Part shown: in pieces, positions 43,701 through 59,100 of the stretch
Layout: each line of letters opens with the position of its first letter
Numbering within the stretch: position 1 is the first letter of the stretch
NCBI GenBank assembly: GCA_030844895.1
Contig: JAUTDX010007431.1
Location: forward strand, 1-64,000
Direction: 5' to 3'
Length of the DNA: 64,000 nt
Source of the DNA: Ambrosia x helenae
Lineage: Eukaryota; Streptophyta; Magnoliopsida; Asterales; Asteraceae
Translations under genes and position numbers: made by a program
The notes under the pieces: model-generated
Told to the model about the DNA's origin: nothing
Database searches by the model: none
Seen by the model: only the letters and a program-made list of their open reading frames with translations

Positions 43701-46700
43701 GTATGAAATGATTTTCGGTGATTTTGAAATGCCGCCACCCTCTTTAAGAGGTTAAAAATGGTCTAAGCCTCAAATAAAAGTAAAATTTAAGGGACATTGA
43801 AAGTGGATTTACGTAAAAACATGTAAATTACAAAACCAAGAATGACTACGTCAATCTAAATCATGTGTCAACCCCCTTCGAGCGAGTTTCACCATCGCTC
43901 AGATAAGAACTCGGTCAATCAAACACCTGATTCCATCACAAAAGACTTATTTTCAATTGTAATCATTTTCGAGGCTTTATTTTCATTTTATTTCTAAGCC
44001 TCGTGTATATCAACATTCCCATTAAATAGAACGCATGTATATCGCCTTAATGGTTTCATTTAGATGTATGAAATGATTTTCGGTGATTTTGAAATGCCGC
44101 CACCCTCTTTAAGAGGTTAAAAATGGTCTAAGCCTCAAATAAAAGTAAAATTTAAGGTGACATTGAAAGTGGATTTACGTAAAAACATGTAAATTACAAA
44201 ACCAAGAATGACTACGTCAATCTAAATCATGTGTCAACCCCCTTCGAGCGAGTTTCACCATCGCTCAGATAAGAACTCGGTCAATCAAACACCTGATTCC
44301 ATCACAAAAGACTTATTTTCAATTGTAATCATTTTCGAGGCTTTATTTTCATTTTATTTCTAAGCCTCGTGTATATCAACATTCCCATTAAATAGAACGC
44401 ATGTATATCGCCTTAATGGTTTCATTTAGATGTATGAAATGATTTTCGGTGATTTTGAAATGCCGCCACCCTCTTTAAGAGGTTAAAAATGGTCTAAGCC
44501 TCAAATAAAAGTAAAATTTAAGGTGACATTGAAAGTGGATTTACGTAAAAACATGTAAATTACAAAACCAAGAATGACTACGTCAATCTAAATCATGTGT
44601 CAACCCCCTTCGAGCGAGTTTCACCATCGCTCAGATAAGAACTCGGTCAATCAAACACCTGATTCCATCACAAAAGACTTATTTTCAATTGTAATCATTT
44701 TCGAGGCTTTATTTTCATTTTATTTCTAAGCCTCGTGTATATCAACATTCCCATTAAATAGAACGCATGTATATCGCCTTAATGGTTTCATTTAGATGTA
44801 TGAAATGATTTTCGGTGATTTTGAAATGCCGCCACCCTCTTTAAGAGGTTAAAAATGGTCTAAGCCTCAAATAAAAGTAAAATTTAAGGTGACATTGAAA
44901 GTGGATTTACGTAAAAACATGTAAATTACAAAACCAAGAATGACTACGTCAATCTAAATCATGTGTCAACCCCCTTCGAGCGAGTTTCACCATCGCTCAG
45001 ATAAGAACTCGGTCAATCAAACACCTGATTCCATCACAAAAGACTTATTTTCAATTGTAATCATTTTCGAGGCTTTATTTTCATTTTATTTCTAAGCCTC
45101 GTGTATATCAACATTCCCATTAAATAGAACGCATGTATATCGCCTTAATGGTTTCATTTAGATGTATGAAATGATTTTCGGTGATTTTGAAATGCCGCCA
45201 CCCTCTTTAAGAGGTTAAAAATGGTCTAAGCCTCAAATAAAAGTAAAATTTAAGGGACATTGAAAGTGGATTTACGTAAAAACATGTAAATTACAAAACC
45301 AAGAATGACTACGTCAATCTAAATCATGTGTCAACCCCCTTCGAGCGAGTTTCACCATCGCTCAGATAAGAACTCGGTCAATCAAACACCTGATTCCATC
45401 ACAAAAGACTTATTTTCAATTGTAATCATTTTCGAGGCTTTATTTTCATTTTATTTCTAAGCCTCGTGTATATCAACATTCCCATTAAATAGAACGCATG
45501 TATATCGCCTTAATGGTTTCATTTAGATGTATGAAATGATTTTCGGTGATTTTGAAATGCCGCCACCCTCTTTAAGAGGTTAAAAATGGTCTAAGCCTCA
45601 AATAAAAGTAAAATTTAAGGTGACATTGAAAGTGGATTTACGTAAAAACATGTAAATTACAAAACCAAGAATGACTACGTCAATCTAAATCATGTGTCAA
45701 CCCCCTTCGAGCGAGTTTCACCATCGCTCAGATAAGAACTCGGTCAATCAAACACCTGATTCCATCACAAAAGACTTATTTTCAATTGTAATCATTTTCG
45801 AGGCTTTATTTTCATTTTATTTCTAAGCCTCGTGTATATCAACATTCCCATTAAATAGAACGCATGTATATCGCCTTAATGGTTTCATTTAGATGTATGA
45901 AATGATTTTCGGTGATTTTGAAATGCCGCCACCCTCTTTAAGAGGTTAAAAATGGTCTAAGCCTCAAATAAAAGTAAAATTTAAGGTGACATTGAAAGTG
46001 GATTTACGTAAAAACATGTAAATTACAAAACCAAGAATGACTACGTCAATCTAAATCATGTGTCAACCCCCTTCGAGCGAGTTTCACCATCGCTCAGATA
46101 AGAACTCGGTCAATCAAACACCTGATTCCATCACAAAAGACTTATTTTCAATTGTAATCATTTTCGAGGCTTTATTTTCATTTTATTTCTAAGCCTCGTG
46201 TATATCAACATTCCCATTAAATAGAACGCATGTATATCGCCTTAATGGTTTCATTTAGATGTATGAAATGATTTTCGGTGATTTTGAAATGCCGCCACCC
46301 TCTTTAAGAGGTTAAAAATGGTCTAAGCCTCAAATAAAAGTAAAATTTAAGGTGACATTGAAAGTGGATTTACGTAAAAACATGTAAATTACAAAACCAA
46401 GAATGACTACGTCAATCTAAATCATGTGTCAACCCCCTTCGAGCGAGTTTCACCATCGCTCAGATAAGAACTCGGTCAATCAAACACCTGATTCCATCAC
46501 AAAAGACTTATTTTCAATTGTAATCATTTTCGAGGGTTTATTTTCATTTTATTTCTAAGCCTCGTGTATATCAACATTCCCATTAAATAGAACGCATGTA
46601 TATCGCCTTAATGGTTTCATTTAGATGTATGAAATGATTTTCGGTGATTTTGAAATGCCGCCACCCTCTTTAAGAGGTTAAAAATGGTCTAAGCCTCAAA

Positions 46701-49700
46701 TAAAAGTAAAATTTAAGGGATTGAAAGTGGATTTACGTAAAAACATGTAAATTACAAAACCAAGAATGACTACGTCAATCCAAATCATGTGTCAACCCCC
46801 TTCGAGCGAGTTTCACCATCGCTCAGATAAGAACTCGGTCAATCAAACACCTGATTCCATCACAAAAGACTTATTTTCAATTGTAATCATTTTCGAGGCT
46901 TTATTTTCATTTTATTTCTAAGCCTCGTGTATATCAACATTCCCATTAAATAGAACGCATGTATATCGCCTTAATGGTTTCATTTAGATGTATGAAATGA
47001 TTTTCGGTGATTTTGAAATGCCGCCACCCTCTTTAAGAGGTTAAAAATGGTCTAAGCCTCAAATAAAAGTAAAATTTAAGGTGACATTGAAAGTGGATTT
47101 ACGTAAAAACATGTAAATTACAAAACCAAGAATGACTACGTCAATCTAAATCATGTGTCAACCCCCTTCGAGCGAGTTTCACCATCGCTCAGATAAGAAC
47201 TCGGTCAATCAAACACCTGATTCCATCACAAAAGACTTATTTTCAATTGTAATCATTTTCGAGGCTTTATTTTCATTTTATTTCTAAGCCTCGTGTATAT
47301 CAACATTCCCATTAAATAGAACGCATGTATATCGCCTTAATGGTTTCATTTAGATGTATGAAATGATTTTCGGTGATTTTGAAATGCCGCCACCCTCTTT
47401 AAGAGGTTAAAAATGGTCTAAGCCTCAAATAAAAGTAAAATTTAAGGGACATTGAAAGTGGATTTACGTAAAAACATGTAAATTACAAAACCAAGAATGA
47501 CTACGTCAATCCAAATCATGTGTCAACCCCCTTCGAGCGAGTTTCACCATCGCTCAGATAAGAACTCGGTCAATCAAACACCTGATTCCATCACAAAAGA
47601 CTTATTTTCAATTGTAATCATTTTCGAGGCTTTATTTTCATTTTATTTCTAAGCCTCGTGTATATCAACATTCCCATTAAATAGAACGCATGTATATCGC
47701 CTTAATGGTTTCATTTAGATGTATGAAATGATTTTCGGTGATTTTGAAATGCCGCCACCCTCTTTAAGAGGTTAAAAATGGTCTAAGCCTCAAATAAAAG
47801 TAAAATTTAAGGTGACATTGAAAGTGGATTTACGTAAAAACATGTAAATTACAAAACCAAGAATGACTACGTCAATCTAAATCATGTGTCAACCCCCTTC
47901 GAGCGAGTTTCACCATCGCTCAGATAAGAACTCGGTCAATCAAACACCTGATTCCATCACAAAAGACTTATTTTCAATTGTAATCATTTTCGAGGCTTTA
48001 TTTTCATTTTATTTCTAAGCCTCGTGTATATCAACATTCCCATTAAATAGAACGCATGTATATCGCCTTAATGGTTTCATTTAGATGTATGAAATGATTT
48101 TCGGTGATTTTGAAATGCCGCCACCCTCTTTAAGAGGTTAAAAATGGTCTAAGCCTCAAATAAAAGTAAAATTTAAGGGGACATTGAAAGTGGATTTACG
48201 TAAAAACATGTAAATTACAAAACCAAGAATGACTACGTCAATCTAAATCATGTGTCAACCCCCTTCGAGCGAGTTTCACCATCGCTCAGATAAGAACTCG
48301 GTCAATCAAACACCTGATTCCATCACAAAAGACTTATTTTCAATTGTAATCATTTTCGAGGCTTTATTTTCATTTTATTTCTAAGCCTCGTGTATATCAA
48401 CATTCCCATTAAATAGAACGCATGTATATCGCCTTAATGGTTTCATTTAGATGTATGAAATGATTTTCGGTGATTTTGAAATGCCGCCACCCTCTTTAAG
48501 AGGTTAAAAATGGTCTAAGCCTCAAATAAAAGTAAAATTTAAGGGACATTGAAAGTGGATTTACGTAAAAACATGTAAATTACAAAACCAAGAATGACTA
48601 CGTCAATCTAAATCATGTGTCAACCCCCTTCGAGCGAGTTTCACCATCGCTCAGATAAGAACTCGGTCAATCAAACACCTGATTCCATCACAAAAGACTT
48701 ATTTTCAATTGTAATCATTTTCGAGGCTTTATTTTCATTTTATTTCTAAGCCTCGTGTATATCAACATTCCCATTAAATAGAACGCATGTATATCGCCTT
48801 AATGGTTTCATTTAGATGTATGAAATGATTTTCGGTGATTTTGAAATGCCGCCACCCTCTTTAAGAGGTTAAAAATGGTCTAAGCCTCAAATAAAAGTAA
48901 AATTTAAGGGACATTGAAAGTGGATTTACGTAAAAACATGTAAATTACAAAACCAAGAATGACTACGTCAATCCAAATCATGTGTCAACCCCCTTCGAGC
49001 GAGTTTCACCATCGCTCAGATAAGAACTCGGTCAATCAAACACCTGATTCCATCACAAAAGACTTATTTTCAATTGTAATCATTTTCGAGGCTTTATTTT
49101 CATTTTATTTCTAAGCCTCGTGTATATCAACATTCCCATTAAATAGAACGCATGTATATCGCCTTAATGGTTTCATTTAGATGTATGAAATGATTTTCGG
49201 TGATTTTGAAATGCCGCCACCCTCTTTAAGAGGTTAAAAATGGTCTAAGCCTCAAATAAAAGTAAAATTTAAGGGACATTGAAAGTGGATTTACGTAAAA
49301 ACATGTAAATTACAAAACCAAGAATGACTACGTCAATCTAAATCATGTGTCAACCCCCTTCGAGCGAGTTTCACCATCGCTCAGATAAGAACTCGGTCAA
49401 TCAAACACCTGATTCCATCACAAAAGACTTATTTTCAATTGTAATCATTTTCGAGGCTTTATTTTCATTTTATTTCTAAGCCTCGTGTATATCAACATTC
49501 CCATTAAATAGAACGCATGTATATCGCCTTAATGGTTTCATTTAGATGTATGAAATGATTTTCGGTGATTTTGAAATGCCGCCACCCTCTTTAAGAGGTT
49601 AAAAATGGTCTAAGCCTCAAATAAAAGTAAAATTTAAGGGACATTGAAAGTGGATTTACGTAAAAACATGTAAATTACAAAACCAAGAATGACTACGTCA

Positions 49701-52700
49701 ATCTAAATCATGTGTCAACCCCCTTCGAGCGAGTTTCACCATCGCTCAGATAAGAACTCGGTCAATCAAACACCTGATTCCATCACAAAAGACTTATTTT
49801 CAATTGTAATCATTTTCGAGGCTTTATTTTCATTTTATTTCTAAGCCTCGTGTATATCAACATTCCCATTAAATAGAACGCATGTATATCGCCTTAATGG
49901 TTTCATTTAGATGTATGAAATGATTTTCGGTGATTTTGAAATGCCGCCACCCTCTTTAAGAGGTTAAAAATGGTCTAAGCCTCAAATAAAAGTAAAATCC
50001 AAGGGACGCTGAAAGTGGATTTACGTAAAAACATGTAAATTACAAAACCGAGAATGACTACGTCAATCCAAATCATGTGTCAACCCCCTTCGAGCGAGTT
50101 TCACCATCGCTCAGATAAGAACTCGGTCAATCAAACACCTGATTCCATCACAAAAGACTTATTTTCAATTGTAATCATTTTCGAGGCTTTATTTTCATTT
50201 TATTTCTAAGCCTCGTGTATATCAACATTCCCATTAAATAGAACGCATGTATATCGCCTTAATGGTTTCATTTAGATGTATGAAATGATTTTCGGTGATT
50301 TTGAAATGCCGCCACCCTCTTTAAGAGGTTAAAAATGGTCTAAGCCTCAAATAAAAGTAAAATTTAAGGGACATTGAAAGTGGATTTACGTAAAAACATG
50401 TAAATTACAAAACCAAGAATGACTACGTCAATCCAAATCATGTGTCAACCCCCTTCGAGCGAGTTTCACCATCGCTCAGATAAGAACTCGGTCAATCAAA
50501 CACCTGATTCCATCACAAAAGACTTATTTTCAATTGTAATCATTTTCGAGGCTTTATTTTCATTTTATTTCTAAGCCTCGTGTATATCAACATTCCCATT
50601 AAATAGAACGCATGTATATCGCCTTAATGGTTTCATTTAGATGTATGAAATGATTTTCGGTGATTTTGAAATGCCGCCACCCTCTTTAAGAGGTTAAAAA
50701 TGGTCTAAGCCTCAAATAAAAGTAAAATTTAAGGGGACATTGAAAGTGGATTTACGTAAAAACATGTAAATTACAAAACCAAGAATGACTACGTCAATCT
50801 AAATCATGTGTCAACCCCCTTCGAGCGAGTTTCACCATCGCTCAGATAAGAACTCGGTCAATCAAACACCTGATTCCATCACAAAAGACTTATTTTCAAT
50901 TGTAATCATTTTCGAGGCTTTATTTTCATTTTATTTCTAAGCCTCGTGTATATCAACATTCCCATTAAATAGAACGCATGTATATCGCCTTAATGGTTTC
51001 ATTTAGATGTATGAAATGATTTTCGGTGATTTTGAAATGCCGCCACCCTCTTTAAGAGGTTAAAAATGGTCTAAGCCTCAAATAAAAGTAAAATTTAAGG
51101 GACATTGAAAGTGGATTTACGTAAAAACATGTAAATTACAAAACCAAGAATGACTACGTCAATCTAAATCATGTGTCAACCCCCTTCGAGCGAGTTTCAC
51201 CATCGCTCAGATAAGAACTCGGTCAATCAAACACCTGATTCCATCACAAAAGACTTATTTTCAATTGTAATCATTTTCGAGGCTTTATTTTCATTTTATT
51301 TCTAAGCCTCGTGTATATCAACATTCCCATTAAATAGAACGCATGTATATCGCCTTAATGGTTTCATTTAGATGTATGAAATGATTTTCGGTGATTTTGA
51401 AATGCCGCCACCCTCTTTAAGAGGTTAAAAATGGTCTAAGCCTCAAATAAAAGTAAAATTTAAGGGACATTGAAAGTGGATTTACGTAAAAACATGTAAA
51501 TTACAAAACCAAGAATGACTACGTCAATCCAAATCATGTGTCAACCCCCTTCGAGCGAGTTTCACCATCGCTCAGATAAGAACTCGGTCAATCAAACACC
51601 TGATTCCATCACAAAAGACTTATTTTCAATTGTAATCATTTTCGAGGCTTTATTTTCATTTTATTTCTAAGCCTCGTGTATATCAACATTCCCATTAAAT
51701 AGAACGCATGTATATCGCCTTAATGGTTTCATTTAGATGTATGAAATGATTTTCGGTGATTTTGAAATGCCGCCACCCTCTTTAAGAGGTTAAAAATGGT
51801 CTAAGCCTCAAATAAAAGTAAAATTTAAGGTGACATTGAAAGTGGATTTACGTAAAAACATGTAAATTACAAAACCAAGAATGACTACGTCAATCTAAAT
51901 CATGTGTCAACCCCCTTCGAGCGAGTTTCACCATCGCTCAGATAAGAACTCGGTCAATCAAACACCTGATTCCATCACAAAAGACTTATTTTCAATTGTA
52001 ATCATTTTCGAGGCTTTATTTTCATTTTATTTCTAAGCCTCGTGTATATCAACATTCCCATTAAATAGAACGCATGTATATCGCCTTAATGGTTTCATTT
52101 AGATGTATGAAATGATTTTCGGTGATTTTGAAATGCCGCCACCCTCTTTAAGAGGTTAAAAATGGTCTAAGCCTCAAATAAAAGTAAAATTTAAGGTGAC
52201 ATTGAAAGTGGATTTACGTAAAAACATGTAAATTACAAAACCAAGAATGACTACGTCAATCTAAATCATGTGTCAACCCCCTTCGAGCGAGTTTCACCAT
52301 CGCTCAGATAAGAACTCGGTCAATCAAACACCTGATTCCATCACAAAAGACTTATTTTCAATTGTAATCATTTTCGAGGCTTTATTTTCATTTTATTTCT
52401 AAGCCTCGTGTATATCAACATTCCCATTAAATAGAACGCATGTATATCGCCTTAATGGTTTCATTTAGATGTATGAAATGATTTTCGGTGATTTTGAAAT
52501 GCCGCCACCCTCTTTAAGAGGTTAAAAATGGTCTAAGCCTCAAATAAAAGTAAAATTTAAGGGACATTGAAAGTGGATTTACGTAAAAACATGTAAATTA
52601 CAAAACCAAGAATGACTACGTCAATCTAAATCATGTGTCAACCCCCTTCGAGCGAGTTTCACCATCGCTCAGATAAGAACTCGGTCAATCAAACACCTGA

Positions 52701-53139
52701 TTCCATCACAAAAGACTTATTTTCAATTGTAATCATTTTCGAGGCTTTATTTTCATTTTATTTCTAAGCCTCGTGTATATCAACATTCCCATTAAATAGA
52801 ACGCATGTATATCGCCTTAATGGTTTCATTTAGATGTATGAAATGATTTTCGGTGATTTTGAAATGCCGCCACCCTCTTTAAGAGGTTAAAAATGGTCTA
52901 AGCCTCAAATAAAAGTAAAATTTAAGGGACATTGAAAGTGGATTTACGTAAAAACATGTAAATTACAAAACCAAGAATGACTACGTCAATCCAAATCATG
53001 TGTCAACCCCCTTCGAGCGAGTTTCACCATCGCTCAGATAAGAACTCGGTCAATCAAACACCTGATTCCATCACAAAAGACTTATTTTCAATTGTAATCA
53101 TTTTCGAGGCTTTATTTTCATTTTATTTCTAAGCCTCGT
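40741..53139. repeat. Satellite array, homogeneous monomer domain
   Basis: About 34 nearly identical monomers with no clear higher-order period. Minor variants appear in some: AAGGGACATT in place of AAGGTGACATT (first near 43790, then frequent), AATCCAAATC (first near 46775), GAGGGTTTATT at about 43242 and 46534, and CATAACC in two monomers near 42000-42370. The three dyad symmetries are intact in most monomers. Confidence 0.95.
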
Positions 53140-56100
53140 ATATATCAACATTCCCATTAAATAGAACGCATGTATATCGCCTTAATGGCTTCATTTAGAT
53201 GTATGAAATGATTTTCGGTGATTTTGAAATGCCGCCACCCTCTTTAAGAGGTTAAAAATGGTCTAAGCCTCAAATAAAAGTAAAATTTAAGGGACATTGA
53301 AAGTGGATTTACGTAAAAACATGTAAATTACAAAACCAAGAATGACTACGTCAATCCAAATCATGTGTCAACCCCCTTCGAGCGAGTTTCACCATCGCTC
53401 AGATAAGAACTCGGTCAATCAAACACCTGATTCCATCACAAAAGACTTATTTTCAATTGTAATCATTTTCGAGGCTTTATTTTCATTTTATTTCTAAGCC
53501 TCGTATATATCAACATTCCCATTAAATAGAACGCATGTATATCGCCTTAATGGTTTCATTTAGATGTATGAAATGATTTTCGGTGATTTTGAAATGCCGC
53601 CACCCTCTTTAAGAGGTTAAAAATGGTCTAAGCCTCAAATAAAAGTAAAATTTAAGGGACATTGAAAGTGGATTTACGTAAAAACATGTAAATTACAAAA
53701 CCAAGAATGACTACGTCAATCTAAATCATGTGTCAACCCCCTTCGAGCGAGTTTCACCATCGCTCAGATAAGAACTCGGTCAATCAAACACCTGATTCCA
53801 TCACAAAAGACTTATTTTCAATTGTAATCATTTTCGAGGCTTTATTTTCATTTTATTTCTAAGCCTCGTGTATATCAACATTCCCATTAAATAGAACGCA
53901 TGTATATCGCCTTAATGGCTTCATTTAGATGTATGAAATGATTTTCGGTGATTTTGAAATGCCGCCACCCTCTTTAAGAGGTTAAAAATGGTCTAAGCCT
54001 CAAATAAAAGTAAAATTTAAGGGACATTGAAAGTGGATTTACGTAAAAACATGTAAATTACAAAACCAAGAATGACTACGTCAATCTAAATCATGTGTCA
54101 ACCCCCTTCGAGCGAGTTTCACCATCGCTCAGATAAGAACTCGGTCAATCAAACACCTGATTCCATCACAAAAGACTTATTTTCAATTGTAATCATTTTC
54201 GAGGCTTTATTTTCATTTTATTTCTAAGCCTCGTATATATCAACATTCCCATTAAATAGAACGCATGTATATCGCCTTAATGGCTTCATTTAGATGTATG
54301 AAATGATTTTCGGTGATTTTGAAATGCCGCCACCCTCTTTAAGAGGTTAAAAATGGTCTAAGCCTCAAATAAAAGTAAAATTTAAGGGACATTGAAAGTG
54401 GATTTACGTAAAAACATGTAAATTACAAAACCAAGAATGACTACGTCAATCTAAATCATGTGTCAACCCCCTTCGAGCGAGTTTCACCATCGCTCAGATA
54501 AGAACTCGGTCAATCAAACACCTGATTCCATCACAAAAGACTTATTTTCAATTGTAATCATTTTCGAGGCTTTATTTTCATTTTATTTCTAAGCCTCGTA
54601 TATATCAACATTCCCATTAAATAGAACGCATGTATATCGCCTTAATGGCTTCATTTAGATGTATGAAATGATTTTCGGTGATTTTGAAATGCCGCCACCC
54701 TCTTTAAGAGGTTAAAAATGGTCTAAGCCTCAAATAAAAGTAAAATTTAAGGGACATTGAAAGTGGATTTACGTAAAAACATGTAAATTACAAAACCAAG
54801 AATGACTACGTCAATCCAAATCATGTGTCAACCCCCTTCGAGCGAGTTTCACCATCGCTCAGATAAGAACTCGGTCAATCAAACACCTGATTCCATCACA
54901 AAAGACTTATTTTCAATTGTAATCATTTTCGAGGCTTTATTTTCATTTTATTTCTAAGCCTCGTATATATCAACATTCCCATTAAATAGAACGCATGTAT
55001 ATCGCCTTAATGGCTTCATTTAGATGTATGAAATGATTTTCGGTGATTTTGAAATGCCGCCACCCTCTTTAAGAGGTTAAAAATGGTCTAAGCCTCAAAT
55101 AAAAGTAAAATTTAAGGGACATTGAAAGTGGATTTACGTAAAAACATGTAAATTACAAAACCAAGAATGACTACGTCAATCCAAATCATGTGTCAACCCC
55201 CTTCGAGCGAGTTTCACCATCGCTCAGATAAGAACTCGGTCAATCAAACACCTGATTCCATCACAAAAGACTTATTTTCAATTGTAATCATTTTCGAGGC
55301 TTTATTTTCATTTTATTTCTAAGCCTCGTATATATCAACATTCCCATTAAATAGAACGCATGTATATCGCCTTAATGGCTTCATTTAGATGTATGAAATG
55401 ATTTTCGGTGATTTTGAAATGCCGCCACCCTCTTTAAGAGGTTAAAAATGGTCTAAGCCTCAAATAAAAGTAAAATTTAAGGGACATTGAAAGTGGATTT
55501 ACGTAAAAACATGTAAATTACAAAACCAAGAATGACTACGTCAATCTAAATCATGTGTCAACCCCCTTCGAGCGAGTTTCACCATCGCTCAGATAAGAAC
55601 TCGGTCAATCAAACACCTGATTCCATCACAAAAGACTTATTTTCAATTGTAATCATTTTCGAGGCTTTATTTTCATTTTATTTCTAAGCCTCGTATATAT
55701 CAACATTCCCATTAAATAGAACGCATGTATATCGCCTTAATGGCTTCATTTAGATGTATGAAATGATTTTCGGTGATTTTGAAATGCCGCCACCCTCTTT
55801 AAGAGGTTAAAAATGGTCTAAGCCTCAAATAAAAGTAAAATTTAAGGGACATTGAAAGTGGATTTACGTAAAAACATGTAAATTACAAAACCAAGAATGA
55901 CTACGTCAATCCAAATCATGTGTCAACCCCCTTCGAGCGAGTTTCACCATCGCTCAGATAAGAACTCGGTCAATCAAACACCTGATTCCATCACAAAAGA
56001 CTTATTTTCAATTGTAATCATTTTCGAGGCTTTATTTTCATTTTATTTCTAAGCCTCGTATATATCAACATTCCCATTAAATAGAACGCATGTATATCGC

Positions 56101-59100
56101 CTTAATGGCTTCATTTAGATGTATGAAATGATTTTCGGTGATTTTGAAATGCCGCCACCCTCTTTAAGAGGTTAAAAATGGTCTAAGCCTCAAATAAAAG
56201 TAAAATTTAAGGGACATTGAAAGTGGATTTACGTAAAAACATGTAAATTACAAAACCAAGAATGACTACGTCAATCTAAATCATGTGTCAACCCCCTTCG
56301 AGCGAGTTTCACCATCGCTCAGATAAGAACTCGGTCAATCAAACACCTGATTCCATCACAAAAGACTTATTTTCAATTGTAATCATTTTCGAGGCTTTAT
56401 TTTCATTTTATTTCTAAGCCTCGTATATATCAACATTCCCATTAAATAGAACGCATGTATATCGCCTTAATGGCTTCATTTAGATGTATGAAATGATTTT
56501 CGGTGATTTTGAAATGCCGCCACCCTCTTTAAGAGGTTAAAAATGGTCTAAGCCTCAAATAAAAGTAAAATTTAAGGGACATTGAAAGTGGATTTACGTA
56601 AAAACATGTAAATTACAAAACCAAGAATGACTACGTCAATCTAAATCATGTGTCAACCCCCTTCGAGCGAGTTTCACCATCGCTCAGATAAGAACTCGGT
56701 CAATCAAACACCTGATTCCATCACAAAAGACTTATTTTCAATTGTAATCATTTTCGAGGCTTTATTTTCATTTTATTTCTAAGCCTCGTATATATCAACA
56801 TTCCCATTAAATAGAACGCATGTATATCGCCTTAATGGCTTCATTTAGATGTATGAAATGATTTTCGGTGATTTTGAAATGCCGCCACCCTCTTTAAGAG
56901 GTTAAAAATGGTCTAAGCCTCAAATAAAAGTAAAATTTAAGGGACATTGAAAGTGGATTTACGTAAAAACATGTAAATTACAAAACCAAGAATGACTACG
57001 TCAATCTAAATCATGTGTCAACCCCCTTCGAGCGAGTTTCACCATCGCTCAGATAAGAACTCGGTCAATCAAACACCTGATTCCATCACAAAAGACTTAT
57101 TTTCAATTGTAATCATTTTCGAGGCTTTATTTTCATTTTATTTCTAAGCCTCGTATATATCAACATTCCCATTAAATAGAACGCATGTATATCGCCTTAA
57201 TGGCTTCATTTAGATGTATGAAATGATTTTCGGTGATTTTGAAATGCCGCCACCCTCTTTAAGAGGTTAAAAATGGTCTAAGCCTCAAATAAAAGTAAAA
57301 TTTAAGGGACATTGAAAGTGGATTTACGTAAAAACATGTAAATTACAAAACCAAGAATGACTACGTCAATCTAAATCATGTGTCAACCCCCTTCGAGCGA
57401 GTTTCACCATCGCTCAGATAAGAACTCGGTCAATCAAACACCTGATTCCATCACAAAAGACTTATTTTCAATTGTAATCATTTTCGAGGCTTTATTTTCA
57501 TTTTATTTCTAAGCCTCGTATATATCAACATTCCCATTAAATAGAACGCATGTATATCGCCTTAATGGCTTCATTTAGATGTATGAAATGATTTTCGGTG
57601 ATTTTGAAATGCCGCCACCCTCTTTAAGAGGTTAAAAATGGTCTAAGCCTCAAATAAAAGTAAAATTTAAGGGACATTGAAAGTGGATTTACGTAAAAAC
57701 ATGTAAATTACAAAACCAAGAATGACTACGTCAATCCAAATCATGTGTCAACCCCCTTCGAGCGAGTTTCACCATCGCTCAGATAAGAACTCGGTCAATC
57801 AAACACCTGATTCCATCACAAAAGACTTATTTTCAATTGTAATCATTTTCGAGGCTTTATTTTCATTTTATTTCTAAGCCTCGTATATATCAACATTCCC
57901 ATTAAATAGAACGCATGTATATCGCCTTAATGGCTTCATTTAGATGTATGAAATGATTTTCGGTGATTTTGAAATGCCGCCACCCTCTTTAAGAGGTTAA
58001 AAATGGTCTAAGCCTCAAATAAAAGTAAAATTTAAGGGACATTGAAAGTGGATTTACGTAAAAACATGTAAATTACAAAACCAAGAATGACTACGTCAAT
58101 CCAAATCATGTGTCAACCCCCTTCGAGCGAGTTTCACCATCGCTCAGATAAGAACTCGGTCAATCAAACACCTGATTCCATCACAAAAGACTTATTTTCA
58201 ATTGTAATCATTTTCGAGGCTTTATTTTCATTTTATTTCTAAGCCTCGTATATATCAACATTCCCATTAAATAGAACGCATGTATATCGCCTTAATGGCT
58301 TCATTTAGATGTATGAAATGATTTTCGGTGATTTTGAAATGCCGCCACCCTCTTTAAGAGGTTAAAAATGGTCTAAGCCTCAAATAAAAGTAAAATTTAA
58401 GGGACATTGAAAGTGGATTTACGTAAAAACATGTAAATTACAAAACCAAGAATGACTACGTCAATCCAAATCATGTGTCAACCCCCTTCGAGCGAGTTTC
58501 ACCATCGCTCAGATAAGAACTCGGTCAATCAAACACCTGATTCCATCACAAAAGACTTATTTTCAATTGTAATCATTTTCGAGGCTTTATTTTCATTTTA
58601 TTTCTAAGCCTCGTATATATCAACATTCCCATTAAATAGAACGCATGTATATCGCCTTAATGGCTTCATTTAGATGTATGAAATGATTTTCGGTGATTTT
58701 GAAATGCCGCCACCCTCTTTAAGAGGTTAAAAATGGTCTAAGCCTCAAATAAAAGTAAAATTTAAGGGACATTGAAAGTGGATTTACGTAAAAACATGTA
58801 AATTACAAAACCAAGAATGACTACGTCAATCCAAATCATGTGTCAACCCCCTTCGAGCGAGTTTCACCATCGCTCAGATAAGAACTCGGTCAATCAAACA
58901 CCTGATTCCATCACAAAAGACTTATTTTCAATTGTAATCATTTTCGAGGCTTTATTTTCATTTTATTTCTAAGCCTCGTATATATCAACATTCCCATTAA
59001 ATAGAACGCATGTATATCGCCTTAATGGCTTCATTTAGATGTATGAAATGATTTTCGGTGATTTTGAAATGCCGCCACCCTCTTTAAGAGGTTAAAAATG

